DNA of 43,209 nucleotides from Bacteriovoracaceae bacterium UBA4573 (GTDB taxonomy: Bacteria; Bdellovibrionota; UBA1018; UBA923). The stretch covers positions 1-43,209 of the forward strand of contig DGKJ01000051.1 in NCBI GenBank assembly GCA_002387735.1, read 5' to 3'. The translations under genes and the position numbers were made by a program. Position 1 is the stretch's first letter. Each line of letters opens with the position of its first letter. The notes under the pieces are model-generated. The model had not been told where the DNA came from. It saw nothing but the letters and a program-made list of their open reading frames with translations, and ran no database searches. Shown piece by piece: positions 24,657-33,230 of the stretch.

Positions 24657-26189
24657 TTATTCCCAATTCAAACCGGTATAAGTCGCTTTAAGAGGTTTCG
24701 GTTCCGCCACTTCCAGCGAAGCAACGGGGTACACGCAATAATTCGCAGCCGAGATAGCTGTCGGAAAATGATTTCCACTTTTCTTCACTCCGCCAAAAGG
24801 CAATCTGGAAGAGGCTCCGACCGTCGACCGGTTCCAGTTCACTAAACCAACTTCAAGTTCTTGTGCGATTTTTTGGTATTTGTTTTTGTCACTCGTAAAA
24901 ACACTGGCAACCAACCCGTATTGGACACTATTTGTCAGCTCGATTGCTTGCTCTGGTTCCGAAAAGGAATAAATCGCTAGCATCGGGCCGAATATTTCGG
25001 TTTGCTGAAATACACTCTTGCGAACGGCCTGAAGAGAGTTATCACGCACCAAGCAAATCGACGGAGTAACGTAGTTACCGGGAACGTCAATTTCTAACTC
25101 TTTGCCACGCATTAATACATCGCAACCTTCACGAGCGGCTATTCCGACAAATTTAAGATATTTTTCCACTGAACTAGCGTCGATTAATGCGCTCATAAAC
25201 GGGTTGTCGAGCGGGTGCCCGATTGCAAAGGCCTTGGCGCGCTTATGAAGTTTTTCAACATAGGCGTCAAAGATGGTGTGGTGCACAAAAACCCGACTGG
25301 TGGCCGAACATCTTTGCCCGGCCGTAATAAAGGCCCCCGTCAATACCTCGTAAATCGACCAGTCTATTGAAGCGTCATCGCACACAATGGCAGAATTTTT
25401 TCCGCCCATTTCTAACGCAAGCAGTTTCCAGTACTGATGAAGAGTGTCTTGTTTAATCTTAAATCCCACTTCGTAGGACCCCGTGAACAAAACTCCGTTG
25501 GTGTGTTCACTTACCGCGAGTCGCCTGCCTACTTCGCGTTCGCCCTGAACCATATTGAAAACACCTGGCGGAAATCCAGCGTCGTTGAAAGCTTCTGCCA
25601 TTATCTGGCCAACGCCCGGACTTTTTTCTGAAGGTTTGAAGACAACAGTATTTCCCGTCGCCAGAGCGGGCACTATGTGGCCATTGGCTAAATGCCCAGG
25701 AAAATTAAATGGCCCAATTACTACAAAAACCCCATGTGGCCGATAACGACAGGCCCCAAGTGTGCCGTCGAGGATGTTGGGCACCTCGTAATCTGATACG
25801 CTTTTCAGACCCTCAGCCAATGTAACGTCGACTTTATTAATCATGGTCGCAACTTCTTGCTTGGCTTCCCACAGGGGCTTTCCGACCTCGCGTGCGATCG
25901 TTTCCGCGAGTAGATTTTCTTTGATTTTTAATTGATCTCTATACTTACGTAACAGTTCCGACCGCTCCGCAAGTGTCGTGCGGCGCCATAATTTGAAAGC
26001 TTCCTTAGAATTCAAAACAGCGTCTTCGGCGTCACGATACGAATAGACGTAACTTCCCAAGTCGTCCGAAAAGTCGGCTGGAGAAACAACCTTGATTTCA
26101 CCGGTCTTATCGCGGGGAGCGCGAAAGGTTCCACCGATATAATTGCCCTTGGGAATTCCTAACTTCGAATAGTTGCGTTTTGCGCTCAT
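24657..26189 (-). CDS. astD: N-succinylglutamate semialdehyde dehydrogenase-type
   Basis: 510 aa from the ATG at 26189, which has GGAGGT just before it. The frame is open to 26240 but would overlap astA. NAD(P)-dependent aldehyde dehydrogenase: the catalytic Cys is in GQRCSATSR, the general-base Glu in ALEMGGKNSAIV, and the cofactor strand in FVVIGPFNFPGHLANGHIVPA, which is typical of AstD. In the AST pathway it makes N-succinylglutamate. The last gene of the aminotransferase-M20-astA-astD operon. The actual acylated substrate here may differ, since astB is absent. Confidence 0.88.
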   Translation of the reverse strand: MSAKRNYSKLGIPKGNYIGGTFRAPRDKTGEIKVVSPADFSDDLGSYVYSYRDAEDAVLNSKEAFKLWRRTTLAERSELLRKYRDQLKIKENLLAETIAREVGKPLWEAKQEVATMINKVDVTLAEGLKSVSDYEVPNILDGTLGACRYRPHGVFVVIGPFNFPGHLANGHIVPALATGNTVVFKPSEKSPGVGQIMAEAFNDAGFPPGVFNMVQGEREVGRRLAVSEHTNGVLFTGSYEVGFKIKQDTLHQYWKLLALEMGGKNSAIVCDDASIDWSIYEVLTGAFITAGQRCSATSRVFVHHTIFDAYVEKLHKRAKAFAIGHPLDNPFMSALIDASSVEKYLKFVGIAAREGCDVLMRGKELEIDVPGNYVTPSICLVRDNSLQAVRKSVFQQTEIFGPMLAIYSFSEPEQAIELTNSVQYGLVASVFTSDKNKYQKIAQELEVGLVNWNRSTVGASSRLPFGGVKKSGNHFPTAISAANYCVYPVASLEVAEPKPLKATYTGLNWE

Positions 26190-26208
26190 CGTACCTCCGC
26201 GATCTTTT

Positions 26209-27252
26209 TCAATAGTACGGCATAAAATGAACGGCGTCACCAGGGCGCACCCCGATCAAATCTGCCGTAGGAGCCGAGAACCAAATTTTTCCGTCCTTCA
26301 CCAAGGCTTCGACATGTGCTGACCTGAACGGAGTCACTCCTTTTGGGGTGACTAGACCCTGGCGCAGACCGGTATTGGGCTGCGTTTCGGCGGAACCGCC
26401 CACGTAGTTCACCTGAACCATCTGGCGAATAGGCAAAACGTCGTCCACGTTCGCTGAAACATGAGGCCCACCATCGAATGGGTCTACTTGATTGCGATAC
26501 TGAAAACCGATTTTCTTTAGCATATGCATAACAGGTTCGGTTTCTTTGCTCACTTTACCAATCGCATTTCGGGCTTCTGCAGATAAAAAAGTGATATAAA
26601 TTTTCTCTGAGGGAAATAAAGAAAAGATAAACTCTTTGTTTTTGGAGCTCAGAATATCGGCTTCTGTGTAATCCATATTCGTAAATCTTCGTCCGACCGC
26701 TTCCCACAGTGGTGATTTTCCTTTTTTCGTAAGCGGGGGCAGTAACTCCGCGAGAATTCTTCTCTTAAACTTGGCCTTATGCATTGCTATATAAAGAAAC
26801 CTTACAAAGGATATTTGGCGTCCAACTCTTTCATCGGAATTTCGTTTTTCCGGATCTACCAGCAGTCCCCCAATTTCGGTTGGACCATCGGTGTCCCATT
26901 TGAATTTTAAAGTTCCATGAATAAAGCCTGTAGATATGGTTTGGCTGTATTTTTGGTCGCTTCCTACTTCGAAATAAAAGTGGGGGGAATCAGGAGTTCC
27001 GTGCTGAGCTGCGACCATCGACACACCCAAAATTCGCTTCGTAGCAACGTCTTCCGCAACAAACAAATATTTCGCATCCATTTTATTTGCGACTTTGTCA
27101 GAAAACGAATCGGTCGACCTTCGAATTTTCTCACGCCATTGATCTTGGTCATTCGAAATATTTAGAAACCCCGGATGCCTTTCGGCCGCGATTTTCGATA
27201 ATACTTCTAGACCGGGGATGTCTGACTCTTTGGCTTCACGCAGAATAATCAA
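26209..27252 (-). CDS. astA: Arginine/ornithine N-succinyltransferase-type
   Basis: 347 aa from a TTG at 27252. The family transfers succinyl from succinyl-CoA to the alpha-amino group of arginine or ornithine. Signatures: ILREAKESDIPGLEVLS at the start, IGGLLVDPEKRNSDERVGRQISFVRFLYIA (GNAT-type CoA region), WEAVGRRFTNMDYTEADIL, FIFSLFPSEKIY, and the end LIGVRPGDAVHFMPY. The TTG at 27252 is chosen over the TTG at 27258: it overlaps the M20 stop as TTGA and has AGAGG at good spacing. Confidence 0.9.
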   Translation of the reverse strand: MIILREAKESDIPGLEVLSKIAAERHPGFLNISNDQDQWREKIRRSTDSFSDKVANKMDAKYLFVAEDVATKRILGVSMVAAQHGTPDSPHFYFEVGSDQKYSQTISTGFIHGTLKFKWDTDGPTEIGGLLVDPEKRNSDERVGRQISFVRFLYIAMHKAKFKRRILAELLPPLTKKGKSPLWEAVGRRFTNMDYTEADILSSKNKEFIFSLFPSEKIYITFLSAEARNAIGKVSKETEPVMHMLKKIGFQYRNQVDPFDGGPHVSANVDDVLPIRQMVQVNYVGGSAETQPNTGLRQGLVTPKGVTPFRSAHVEALVKDGKIWFSAPTADLIGVRPGDAVHFMPYY

Positions 27253-28715
27253 AGGCAAAACCTCTCAATCATTCGGTCATAGAAGTGCACCGCCTTATCT
27301 AGATGATCTACGATATTGTACTCATTTGGCGAGTGGCTGTTGCCATGACTTAATCCGGGACCGAATACTATAGCGTCGAAACCCGCCTGATAATATTGTG
27401 CCGCCTCAGTACTGGTAGCTTTTTTATCTACTTTTTCTGGAATTCCCGCGAGTTGCTGTGAATCTCGCGCCACGCGCACCAATTCGCTCTCGAGTGAAGT
27501 ATTAAGTGCGGGATTAAATCGCACACGGCTAACTTTGGTCGTGAGATTAGGGTATCTTGCGTTTACTCCCTGAATGGCGCCCTTCAGTTTTGAATCAAAT
27601 TCATCTGGATTAACTTCTGGCAACAATCGAATATCAAAACTTAAATCTACTGCTCCCGGCCGACACACTATTTTACCAAAATTTATGGTCGAAGTTTTTG
27701 GATTAAAGGTTTCATCCTGGGCCGTGAGGAAATCTGTCTGCACTTGCACTACGGCGCGATTAATTCCTTCAACCACTTCGAATACTGAATCCGGTAAAAA
27801 CTTTACGCCACTTTCGCCGAGACCACCGAATTCGACTCTTACGTTGTCCTGCGAAAGCTGGTCGCGATAAAATCTTCTAAAATCGTCAAAGCTGCTCGAC
27901 TGCAAATAAAATTCGATAGCCGCGCTATCAGGAACCTTGTTAACCGCGTCGCCCCCCAGGGTTCTGGTGAACCGCATTTGAAAATTCGCGGCTCGAATTT
28001 TTTCAATTACCTGAAGCATCTTCTGAATCGCATTTTCACCCAGGTGCGGATAACTGCCATGAGCAGACTTTCCAAAACACTGTAACCCAATTCGAGTGTT
28101 GAAACCTTTTGCATCTCGTTCGAGTTGCGCATACCCCACACTAACTTGGTAAACGCAGTAGGCTTTGTGGGCATAAATAATCGACAACTCACTCGGCTCG
28201 CCCACTACAACGTATTTGGGATTTACAGCCAGAGACTTAATTAAAAATTTAGCGCCGATCATACCAATTTCTTCGCCGGCAGTGCCCACAAGATAAATTG
28301 GCATTTTTAGTTTGCGATCTTTATATCGTTCGCAGGCCTTTAATTTGCAGAGAAAATCTAATTTTACGTCGGCTGATCCTAGCCCAAAAATTTTACCGTC
28401 TTTTATTGTGGCAGCGAACGGATCGCCTGAAGTCTCTGTCCAATTGCTTTTCAGGCCTGGACCCACCGTATCGATATGGGTATTGAGCAACAACCCTTTT
28501 TTAGTTTTGGTGTCCACCAACGGGTCACCGAGGGTACCAATTAAATTAAATTGGCGTTTACTTACTCCCTCAAGAGAATGACTCACCTCTTGAAGTCGAA
28601 CTTTAAAGCCCATCTTGTCCATGAGCGACTGCAAATAAACGGCAATCTCTTCGTTGCCATTTTGGCTTACGGAATTAATTCGAATAATGTTTTCAACTTG
28701 TTCCAAAAAATTCAT
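27249..28715 (-). CDS. M20-family metallohydrolase (deacylase/peptidase)
   Basis: 488 aa, longer than typical ArgE/DapE. Metal ligands of the M20 family are visible: NTHIDTVG (His, Asp), GSADVKLD, the catalytic and metal pair in GTAGEEIGM, the Glu in VVGEPSELS, and a late His in LSHGNSHSPNEYN. The dimerisation domain sits between about 190 and 330. M20 enzymes such as DapE remove succinyl groups from amino acids, so in this operon it may take the place of AstE (which is a different fold, M14-like) by freeing the succinylated product. Overlaps both neighbours by 4 bases. Confidence 0.82.
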   Translation of the reverse strand: MNFLEQVENIIRINSVSQNGNEEIAVYLQSLMDKMGFKVRLQEVSHSLEGVSKRQFNLIGTLGDPLVDTKTKKGLLLNTHIDTVGPGLKSNWTETSGDPFAATIKDGKIFGLGSADVKLDFLCKLKACERYKDRKLKMPIYLVGTAGEEIGMIGAKFLIKSLAVNPKYVVVGEPSELSIIYAHKAYCVYQVSVGYAQLERDAKGFNTRIGLQCFGKSAHGSYPHLGENAIQKMLQVIEKIRAANFQMRFTRTLGGDAVNKVPDSAAIEFYLQSSSFDDFRRFYRDQLSQDNVRVEFGGLGESGVKFLPDSVFEVVEGINRAVVQVQTDFLTAQDETFNPKTSTINFGKIVCRPGAVDLSFDIRLLPEVNPDEFDSKLKGAIQGVNARYPNLTTKVSRVRFNPALNTSLESELVRVARDSQQLAGIPEKVDKKATSTEAAQYYQAGFDAIVFGPGLSHGNSHSPNEYNIVDHLDKAVHFYDRMIERFCL

Positions 28716-30142
28716 CGCTGAATCTCTTTTGCAGTTTCACGAACTGCTGTTTCAATTAATGTAAAAACTTCTTTTACGTGAGCCTCTGTCATTACAGCCA
28801 GCGGAGGAAGCATTCGTACCCGGTATGGGTCGTGGCCGCAGAAGAAAGCAATTGCGCCGAGATCCCAAAGTTTAAAGAGGAATTTTTTGGTCTGTTCGAG
28901 CGTGCCGTCAAAGAGCGTGAACGCTTGCATGCCTCCTACTACAGTGTAGTCGATAACATGTTTTCCCAAATCACCTTGTTTAAGGCGCTCAAACTCTGAA
29001 ATTGCTATTTTCTCTAATTTTCGTACGTGACCATGTTGACCGGCTATTTGTTTTTTTAATAATTCAATCGCCTTGCGTCCGGCCCGTAAAGAAGACGAAG
29101 CTCCGGCGAATGTACCCGACACCAATCCCGGCTTCGGATTATATTCTGCTGCATATAACACCGCGCCAGTTTGAAGTAACTTGGCGATCGTCACAACATC
29201 GACCAGCTCTTCTAGCCCGAACCTCTGATACGCAAAAATTTCTCCGGTTCGACCAAACGTTTGAATTTCGTCGACCCATATAGCGAGTCCCGCTTTTTTT
29301 GCCTCGGTACAAACCTTCACAAAAAACTCGTTGGGCGCGCTGTTAAACCCACCTTCTCCCTGTACAATTTCGAACTCCAACGCCGCGTAACGCCCGGGGT
29401 ATCGCGCCATTTCATCTTTAATGCGACCCACAACAGCGTCGGCCTGCTGATCTGGTGAGTCACTCGAACGCGGATCAAAAAATGGCAAATAATAAACTTC
29501 GCCGTAGACCGGCTGTCCTTCCCGGTATTTCGCGTTGTCGGTAATTTCCTGTAGTGCTGTGGTTCTGCCTGCAAAACAATGTTCAAAAGTAAAAATTCGC
29601 GTCGCTGGCGCTTTTTTCTGCCGAATAATCTTGAGTGCGTTTTCGTTCGCAATAGCACCACAGGAGGTCAACCAAACGTGCTTGAGTCGACTCTTCGGTC
29701 CGACCACATCCAGCAAATCTGCCATTAAGCCGCCGTAGTCGGGCAAGGGGGCTAAGTTTCCTTGCATCACATCACCCCAAAGCCCGTCGAATTCTGCTTC
29801 AAAAAAATCAATATTCCCGTGGCCCCAAAAATTAACACCAATTCCAGTAATAAGGTCGTATTTCACGCTACCGTCGCGCAATTCAACGAAGGGGCCATTT
29901 CCAGCGCCCGAGCCTATGAATGGATAATAAAGATCTCTTCCCCTGGCCTTTGAAACTCGATCAACTTCCGCCGCGTAATCTGCCCTTAATTCATTGCTTG
30001 GCCCGCGCACTCCGTTAATTTTTGACAACTCCTGGCGCAGTAACCGCATTATTTCATTTTTTTTCTGCTGATACTCTGGAGCCTGAGTGATCGTATCAAA
30101 TACGGTGGATGATTTGGGTGCAAGCGTGGGTGTTGCGGGCAT
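28712..30142 (-). CDS. Class III aminotransferase, L-lysine 6-transaminase-like
   Basis: 476 aa fold type I PLP enzyme. Signatures: VSKARGRDLYYPFIGSG near the start, LTSCGAIANENALKI, FEHCFAGRTTALQEIT, DEIQTFGRTGEIFAYQ (the PLP Asp) and the PLP-lysine segment TIAKLLQTGAVLYA. It is nearer to lysine 6-transaminase (LAT) than to AstC by sequence feel, but in this operon it occupies the AstC place, so its substrate may be a succinylated ornithine or lysine, or free lysine. GAGG lies five bases before the ATG. First gene of its operon. Confidence 0.78.
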   Translation of the reverse strand: MPATPTLAPKSSTVFDTITQAPEYQQKKNEIMRLLRQELSKINGVRGPSNELRADYAAEVDRVSKARGRDLYYPFIGSGAGNGPFVELRDGSVKYDLITGIGVNFWGHGNIDFFEAEFDGLWGDVMQGNLAPLPDYGGLMADLLDVVGPKSRLKHVWLTSCGAIANENALKIIRQKKAPATRIFTFEHCFAGRTTALQEITDNAKYREGQPVYGEVYYLPFFDPRSSDSPDQQADAVVGRIKDEMARYPGRYAALEFEIVQGEGGFNSAPNEFFVKVCTEAKKAGLAIWVDEIQTFGRTGEIFAYQRFGLEELVDVVTIAKLLQTGAVLYAAEYNPKPGLVSGTFAGASSSLRAGRKAIELLKKQIAGQHGHVRKLEKIAISEFERLKQGDLGKHVIDYTVVGGMQAFTLFDGTLEQTKKFLFKLWDLGAIAFFCGHDPYRVRMLPPLAVMTEAHVKEVFTLIETAVRETAKEIQR

Positions 30143-30231
30143 AAAACCTCAGATCGGCTTCTTTGAATTTGTAATGACGAGTGCACAAACGCTAGCATAT
30201 GGGGTATTTTGTTGCAATAAAGTGGGAGCTT

Positions 30232-30933
30232 ATGAGCGAAACTCAGGATTCTACGCAAAAACTATTTGAAAACGGCGACTTCGCCGGCGCCTTGGCTGCC
30301 ATTCGTGAGTCCGAAATGCGGTCGCCATCTGATTGGAATAATTCAGGTCTAATTCTATATAAAAACGGTCAACTTGAAAAAGCTTACGCGTATTTTTTAA
30401 AAGCGAAAACCTTAGGCGGCGACAACCGCGATTCGACTCACAATCTTCAAGTGATCGCCGAGAAGCTAAAAATGCAGGGCATTACTGCTTCGCAGCAATC
30501 CATCTTGGTTGATCAAATGGGATTGGGTGCTAAATCGCTAACCGTGGGTTGGGTGGGCCTCCCTCTTGGAATTTTACTAACCGCGTCTGCTTTTTTTTTG
30601 AAAGCGGCCAAACGCCAGCGTGCCATAGACCGTCCGCTCATTCGCATTCCCGCTTTTGGCTTCGCACTTTTCTTTTTAATATTAACCATTCTGCTGGGCG
30701 GCGGGTTCTTTTACGTGCGCGGTTTGAATTTGATGGTCGTGTCGGTTCCCGTTGCAGAGGTACTTTCGGGTCCGGCCAAAACATATTCTACAGTTCACAA
30801 AATAGCGCCGATGACCGTGGTTCGCGCTACCGGGGACCGCCGTGTGGACACAGATGGAAAAGAGTGGCACCAAATCGAATTTGGAAACGAAAACATCGGC
30901 TGGACCCGCGCCGAAGAACTGCTGGCTTTGTAA
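30232..30933 (+). CDS. TPR and SH3-domain membrane protein (BatE-like)
   Basis: 233 aa from the ATG at 30232, which has GGGAG five bases upstream; the frame is open 11 codons earlier but lacks a ribosome site. Layout: TPR pair (about 8-70), two membrane helices (VGWVGLPLGILLTASAFFL and FGFALFFLILTILLGGGFF), then a bacterial SH3 domain (about 165-233, VAEVLSGPAKTYSTVHKI to GWTRAEELL). BatE proteins have this order, but no batA, B or D gene is near, so the name is by architecture only. It is followed 40 bases later by bamD. Confidence 0.6.
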   Translation: MSETQDSTQKLFENGDFAGALAAIRESEMRSPSDWNNSGLILYKNGQLEKAYAYFLKAKTLGGDNRDSTHNLQVIAEKLKMQGITASQQSILVDQMGLGAKSLTVGWVGLPLGILLTASAFFLKAAKRQRAIDRPLIRIPAFGFALFFLILTILLGGGFFYVRGLNLMVVSVPVAEVLSGPAKTYSTVHKIAPMTVVRATGDRRVDTDGKEWHQIEFGNENIGWTRAEELLAL

Positions 30934-30973
30934 TTACCGGCGTTGTATTTCCTAAAAAGGAGTTGGCTCAACC

Positions 30974-31756
30974 ATGAACTTTTATCACTCTTCAATTTCG
31001 ACTATTTTGACTGCCGCGTTAATTGTCGCATCTAGTATTACGAGCGGTTGTGCGGGCAAAGGGGTGGATGAAACGAATCCGCAATCGGTATTCGAAGACG
31101 CAGTCGAAGACGCAAATGACCATCGTTACGCAATGGCTCTCGAAAAACTAAAGGATGTTAAAAATCGCTTCCCCTATTCTAGTTTTGCCAAGGCGGCGCA
31201 ACTAAAAATCGCCGATGTTCATTTTGAAGACGAGTCCTATGTTGAAGCCGCCTCCGGATACGAAACATTTCGCGACCTTTACCCGAAACACGAAAAAGCA
31301 GATTATGTAATATTTCGTACTGGCGAGTCTTATTTCAATCAATTGCCATCGACCACAGATCGCGACCTTTCTCCGGCGTGGAAAGCAGTCGAATCTTTTC
31401 GAGAATTGCGACAGCTTTACCCCAAATCAGAGTTTGTGGAAAAGTCGCGATCCCTCGAGGCCGAAGCTCTCGGAAAACTTGCTGAAAAAGAACGTTACAT
31501 CGCGGATTTCTATTTCGACACCGAAAATTACGACAGTGCTGCAAGACGGTACGAGAAAATCACGACTCAATTTGTCGGCACGCCTTCTGAACAACCGGCT
31601 TATGCCCGTTGGCTTAAGAGTCTTCTCAAACAAAATGAGATCGATGCGGCTAGACACGTCTATGATACCTATGTGGCGCGCCACCCCAATGGGGAATATT
31701 CCTCCGAAATGAAAAACGCATTTGATAATTTTTCGAAAGATACGGGAAATGAATGA
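30974..31756 (+). CDS. bamD: Outer membrane assembly lipoprotein BamD
   Basis: 260 aa. A signal peptide with lipobox ITSGC precedes five TPR-like repeats: EDAVEDANDHRYAMALEKL, RFPYSSFAKAAQLKIADV, YVEAASGYETFRDLYP, AVESFRELRQLYPKSEFVEKS, YIADFYFDTENYDSAARRYE. BamD is the essential lipoprotein of the BAM complex that inserts outer-membrane proteins such as the barrel protein at 4.7 kb. Overlaps the next TPR gene by 4 bases. Confidence 0.9.
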   Translation: MNFYHSSISTILTAALIVASSITSGCAGKGVDETNPQSVFEDAVEDANDHRYAMALEKLKDVKNRFPYSSFAKAAQLKIADVHFEDESYVEAASGYETFRDLYPKHEKADYVIFRTGESYFNQLPSTTDRDLSPAWKAVESFRELRQLYPKSEFVEKSRSLEAEALGKLAEKERYIADFYFDTENYDSAARRYEKITTQFVGTPSEQPAYARWLKSLLKQNEIDAARHVYDTYVARHPNGEYSSEMKNAFDNFSKDTGNE

Positions 31757-32478
31757 CAACGCCTCACTTTGACGCTCAAAAAGCCCATCGTTTTATAAAA
31801 GAACGAAACTTTGATGCGGCAATATCAGCTTGTGAGTCACTGCTGGCTTCTGAACAAGCCGCTGAGTCCGACAAAAAAAACGCTCTTCATATGCTCGGCA
31901 CTGCATTTTACATGCAAGGGAAGCTCGGAAAGAGCATCGAACAATTCAAAAAATTGCTAGCTATGGATCCTAAACATACAGATGCCGCAATTTCCTTGAG
32001 TGTCATTTACAACGACATAGGTAAATACGACGAAGCCAAGAAAATTTACCAGGTCGCAAATCAGTCGCTACAGTTGAAACGCAAGGGAAGCGACGAAATG
32101 CTGGATCGCAAATTTGCCCTCAAACACATTGAGCTGGGTGATCTTTACCTTAAATATCATCGCTATGATGATGCACTGGATGATTATTCCAGAGCAGCGC
32201 GCCTGGCACCCGCCGACCTTTCCATTCGCATTAAACTTGCTAAGGTTTATGCGAAAAAAGGATTCACTACACGTGCGATACAGGAGCTCCAACAGCTCTG
32301 CAACGAACACCCAGAGTACACTTCTGCTCGCCTTCACCTTGGTTTAATGTATTTTTCTCAGGGTAATGTCATTGATGCTCAACTCGAGTGGGAAAAGGCC
32401 CGCAATCAAGACCCGAATAACCCTGAACTACAGACTTACCTGAACATGGCGTCCCGTGCGACTGAGACGAGTGTTTAA
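31753..32478 (+). CDS. Cytoplasmic TPR-repeat protein
   Basis: 241 aa, no signal peptide, almost wholly TPR repeats (AFYMQGKLGKSIEQFKKLLA, AAISLSVIYNDIGKYDEA, ELGDLYLKYHRYDDALDDYS, RLHLGLMYFSQGNVIDAQLEW). Translationally coupled to bamD by ATGA. A scaffold role in envelope assembly is possible, but no partner can be named. The stop overlaps the convergent orphan gene by 4 bases. Confidence 0.8.
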   Translation: MTTPHFDAQKAHRFIKERNFDAAISACESLLASEQAAESDKKNALHMLGTAFYMQGKLGKSIEQFKKLLAMDPKHTDAAISLSVIYNDIGKYDEAKKIYQVANQSLQLKRKGSDEMLDRKFALKHIELGDLYLKYHRYDDALDDYSRAARLAPADLSIRIKLAKVYAKKGFTTRAIQELQQLCNEHPEYTSARLHLGLMYFSQGNVIDAQLEWEKARNQDPNNPELQTYLNMASRATETSV

Positions 32479-33134
32479 AAACCGCTGGCGATTTTTATGC
32501 TTGCACCAAAGTCGTGGAGCGACCCAAAAATTATAAATATTTCTTCTGGAGTAGCGCTCTGTTTCGCCAGAAACGCCTCTACTCTAGCTAGCGCAAGTTC
32601 TTCTCTTTTTTTTAGGATTACTTCATAGATTTCTTTGCTCTTGCCGCAATCTATGTGTGCAACAGAATTAAGATCGCATTCGCCTAACAAAACTACTCCG
32701 CGATCATACAACGAACGTTGCTCACTACCACTTCCAGTAGCGTACACATTGTTTAGTCGACCCAAAACCCACAACAAGGGGGCGGCCATGTTATTTTCTA
32801 GAAGAAATTTTTGATCCTCATTTAGGTCTTCGTAACGGCTAGGAAGCCCGTTTGAAAATGTCTCTAAATAAATATTCAATTTCGGATTTTGCTCTAAGTA
32901 GCTTTTGCGGTTCTTTTCTTCGAGATCTTCGGTTAGCCCCTCGACGAAAACTATGGCGCTGGCCCGATTCCAGAAAAACTTTGCTATTTTATATTGAGAC
33001 TCACAAATCTCTTCTTTATCAGGGACACTAGCGGTCCCGCCTTTTATCGGGTGCTTCTGGCGAATATGGTAGATTTTTGCCTCGTTACTCATCAATGAAA
33101 TATCGGTCTGTTTCTGAGAACTTCCGATAGGCAC
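32475..33134 (-). CDS. Uncharacterised protein, weakly TraB/ChaN-like
   Basis: 219 aa from a GTG. No signal peptide or membrane segment. An early KIYHIRQKHP and AIVFVEGLTED, and a late IIFGSLHDFG, are reminiscent of the beta-strand motifs of TraB/GumN and ChaN/EreA-like domains, where a GxxH/E pair binds metal, but the match is too weak to name. An ATG 14 codons later (33092) is an alternative start. Convergent with and overlapping the TPR gene. Confidence 0.6.
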   Translation of the reverse strand: MPIGSSQKQTDISLMSNEAKIYHIRQKHPIKGGTASVPDKEEICESQYKIAKFFWNRASAIVFVEGLTEDLEEKNRKSYLEQNPKLNIYLETFSNGLPSRYEDLNEDQKFLLENNMAAPLLWVLGRLNNVYATGSGSEQRSLYDRGVVLLGECDLNSVAHIDCGKSKEIYEVILKKREELALARVEAFLAKQSATPEEIFIIFGSLHDFGASIKIASGF

Positions 33135-33230
33135 AACTAACCTACCCCAAAACGATATGTCGCTTCGCTACTGACTTCCCGGCTTCTCCTAAAGTTGATT
33201 TAATTTAAAAGGTCAAATACGTTGCTTTAA

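Noticed and set aside
28712..30142. Naming the aminotransferase AstC or LAT outright
   Set aside because: Operon context points to AstC and sequence impression to LAT. Neither can be settled without alignment.
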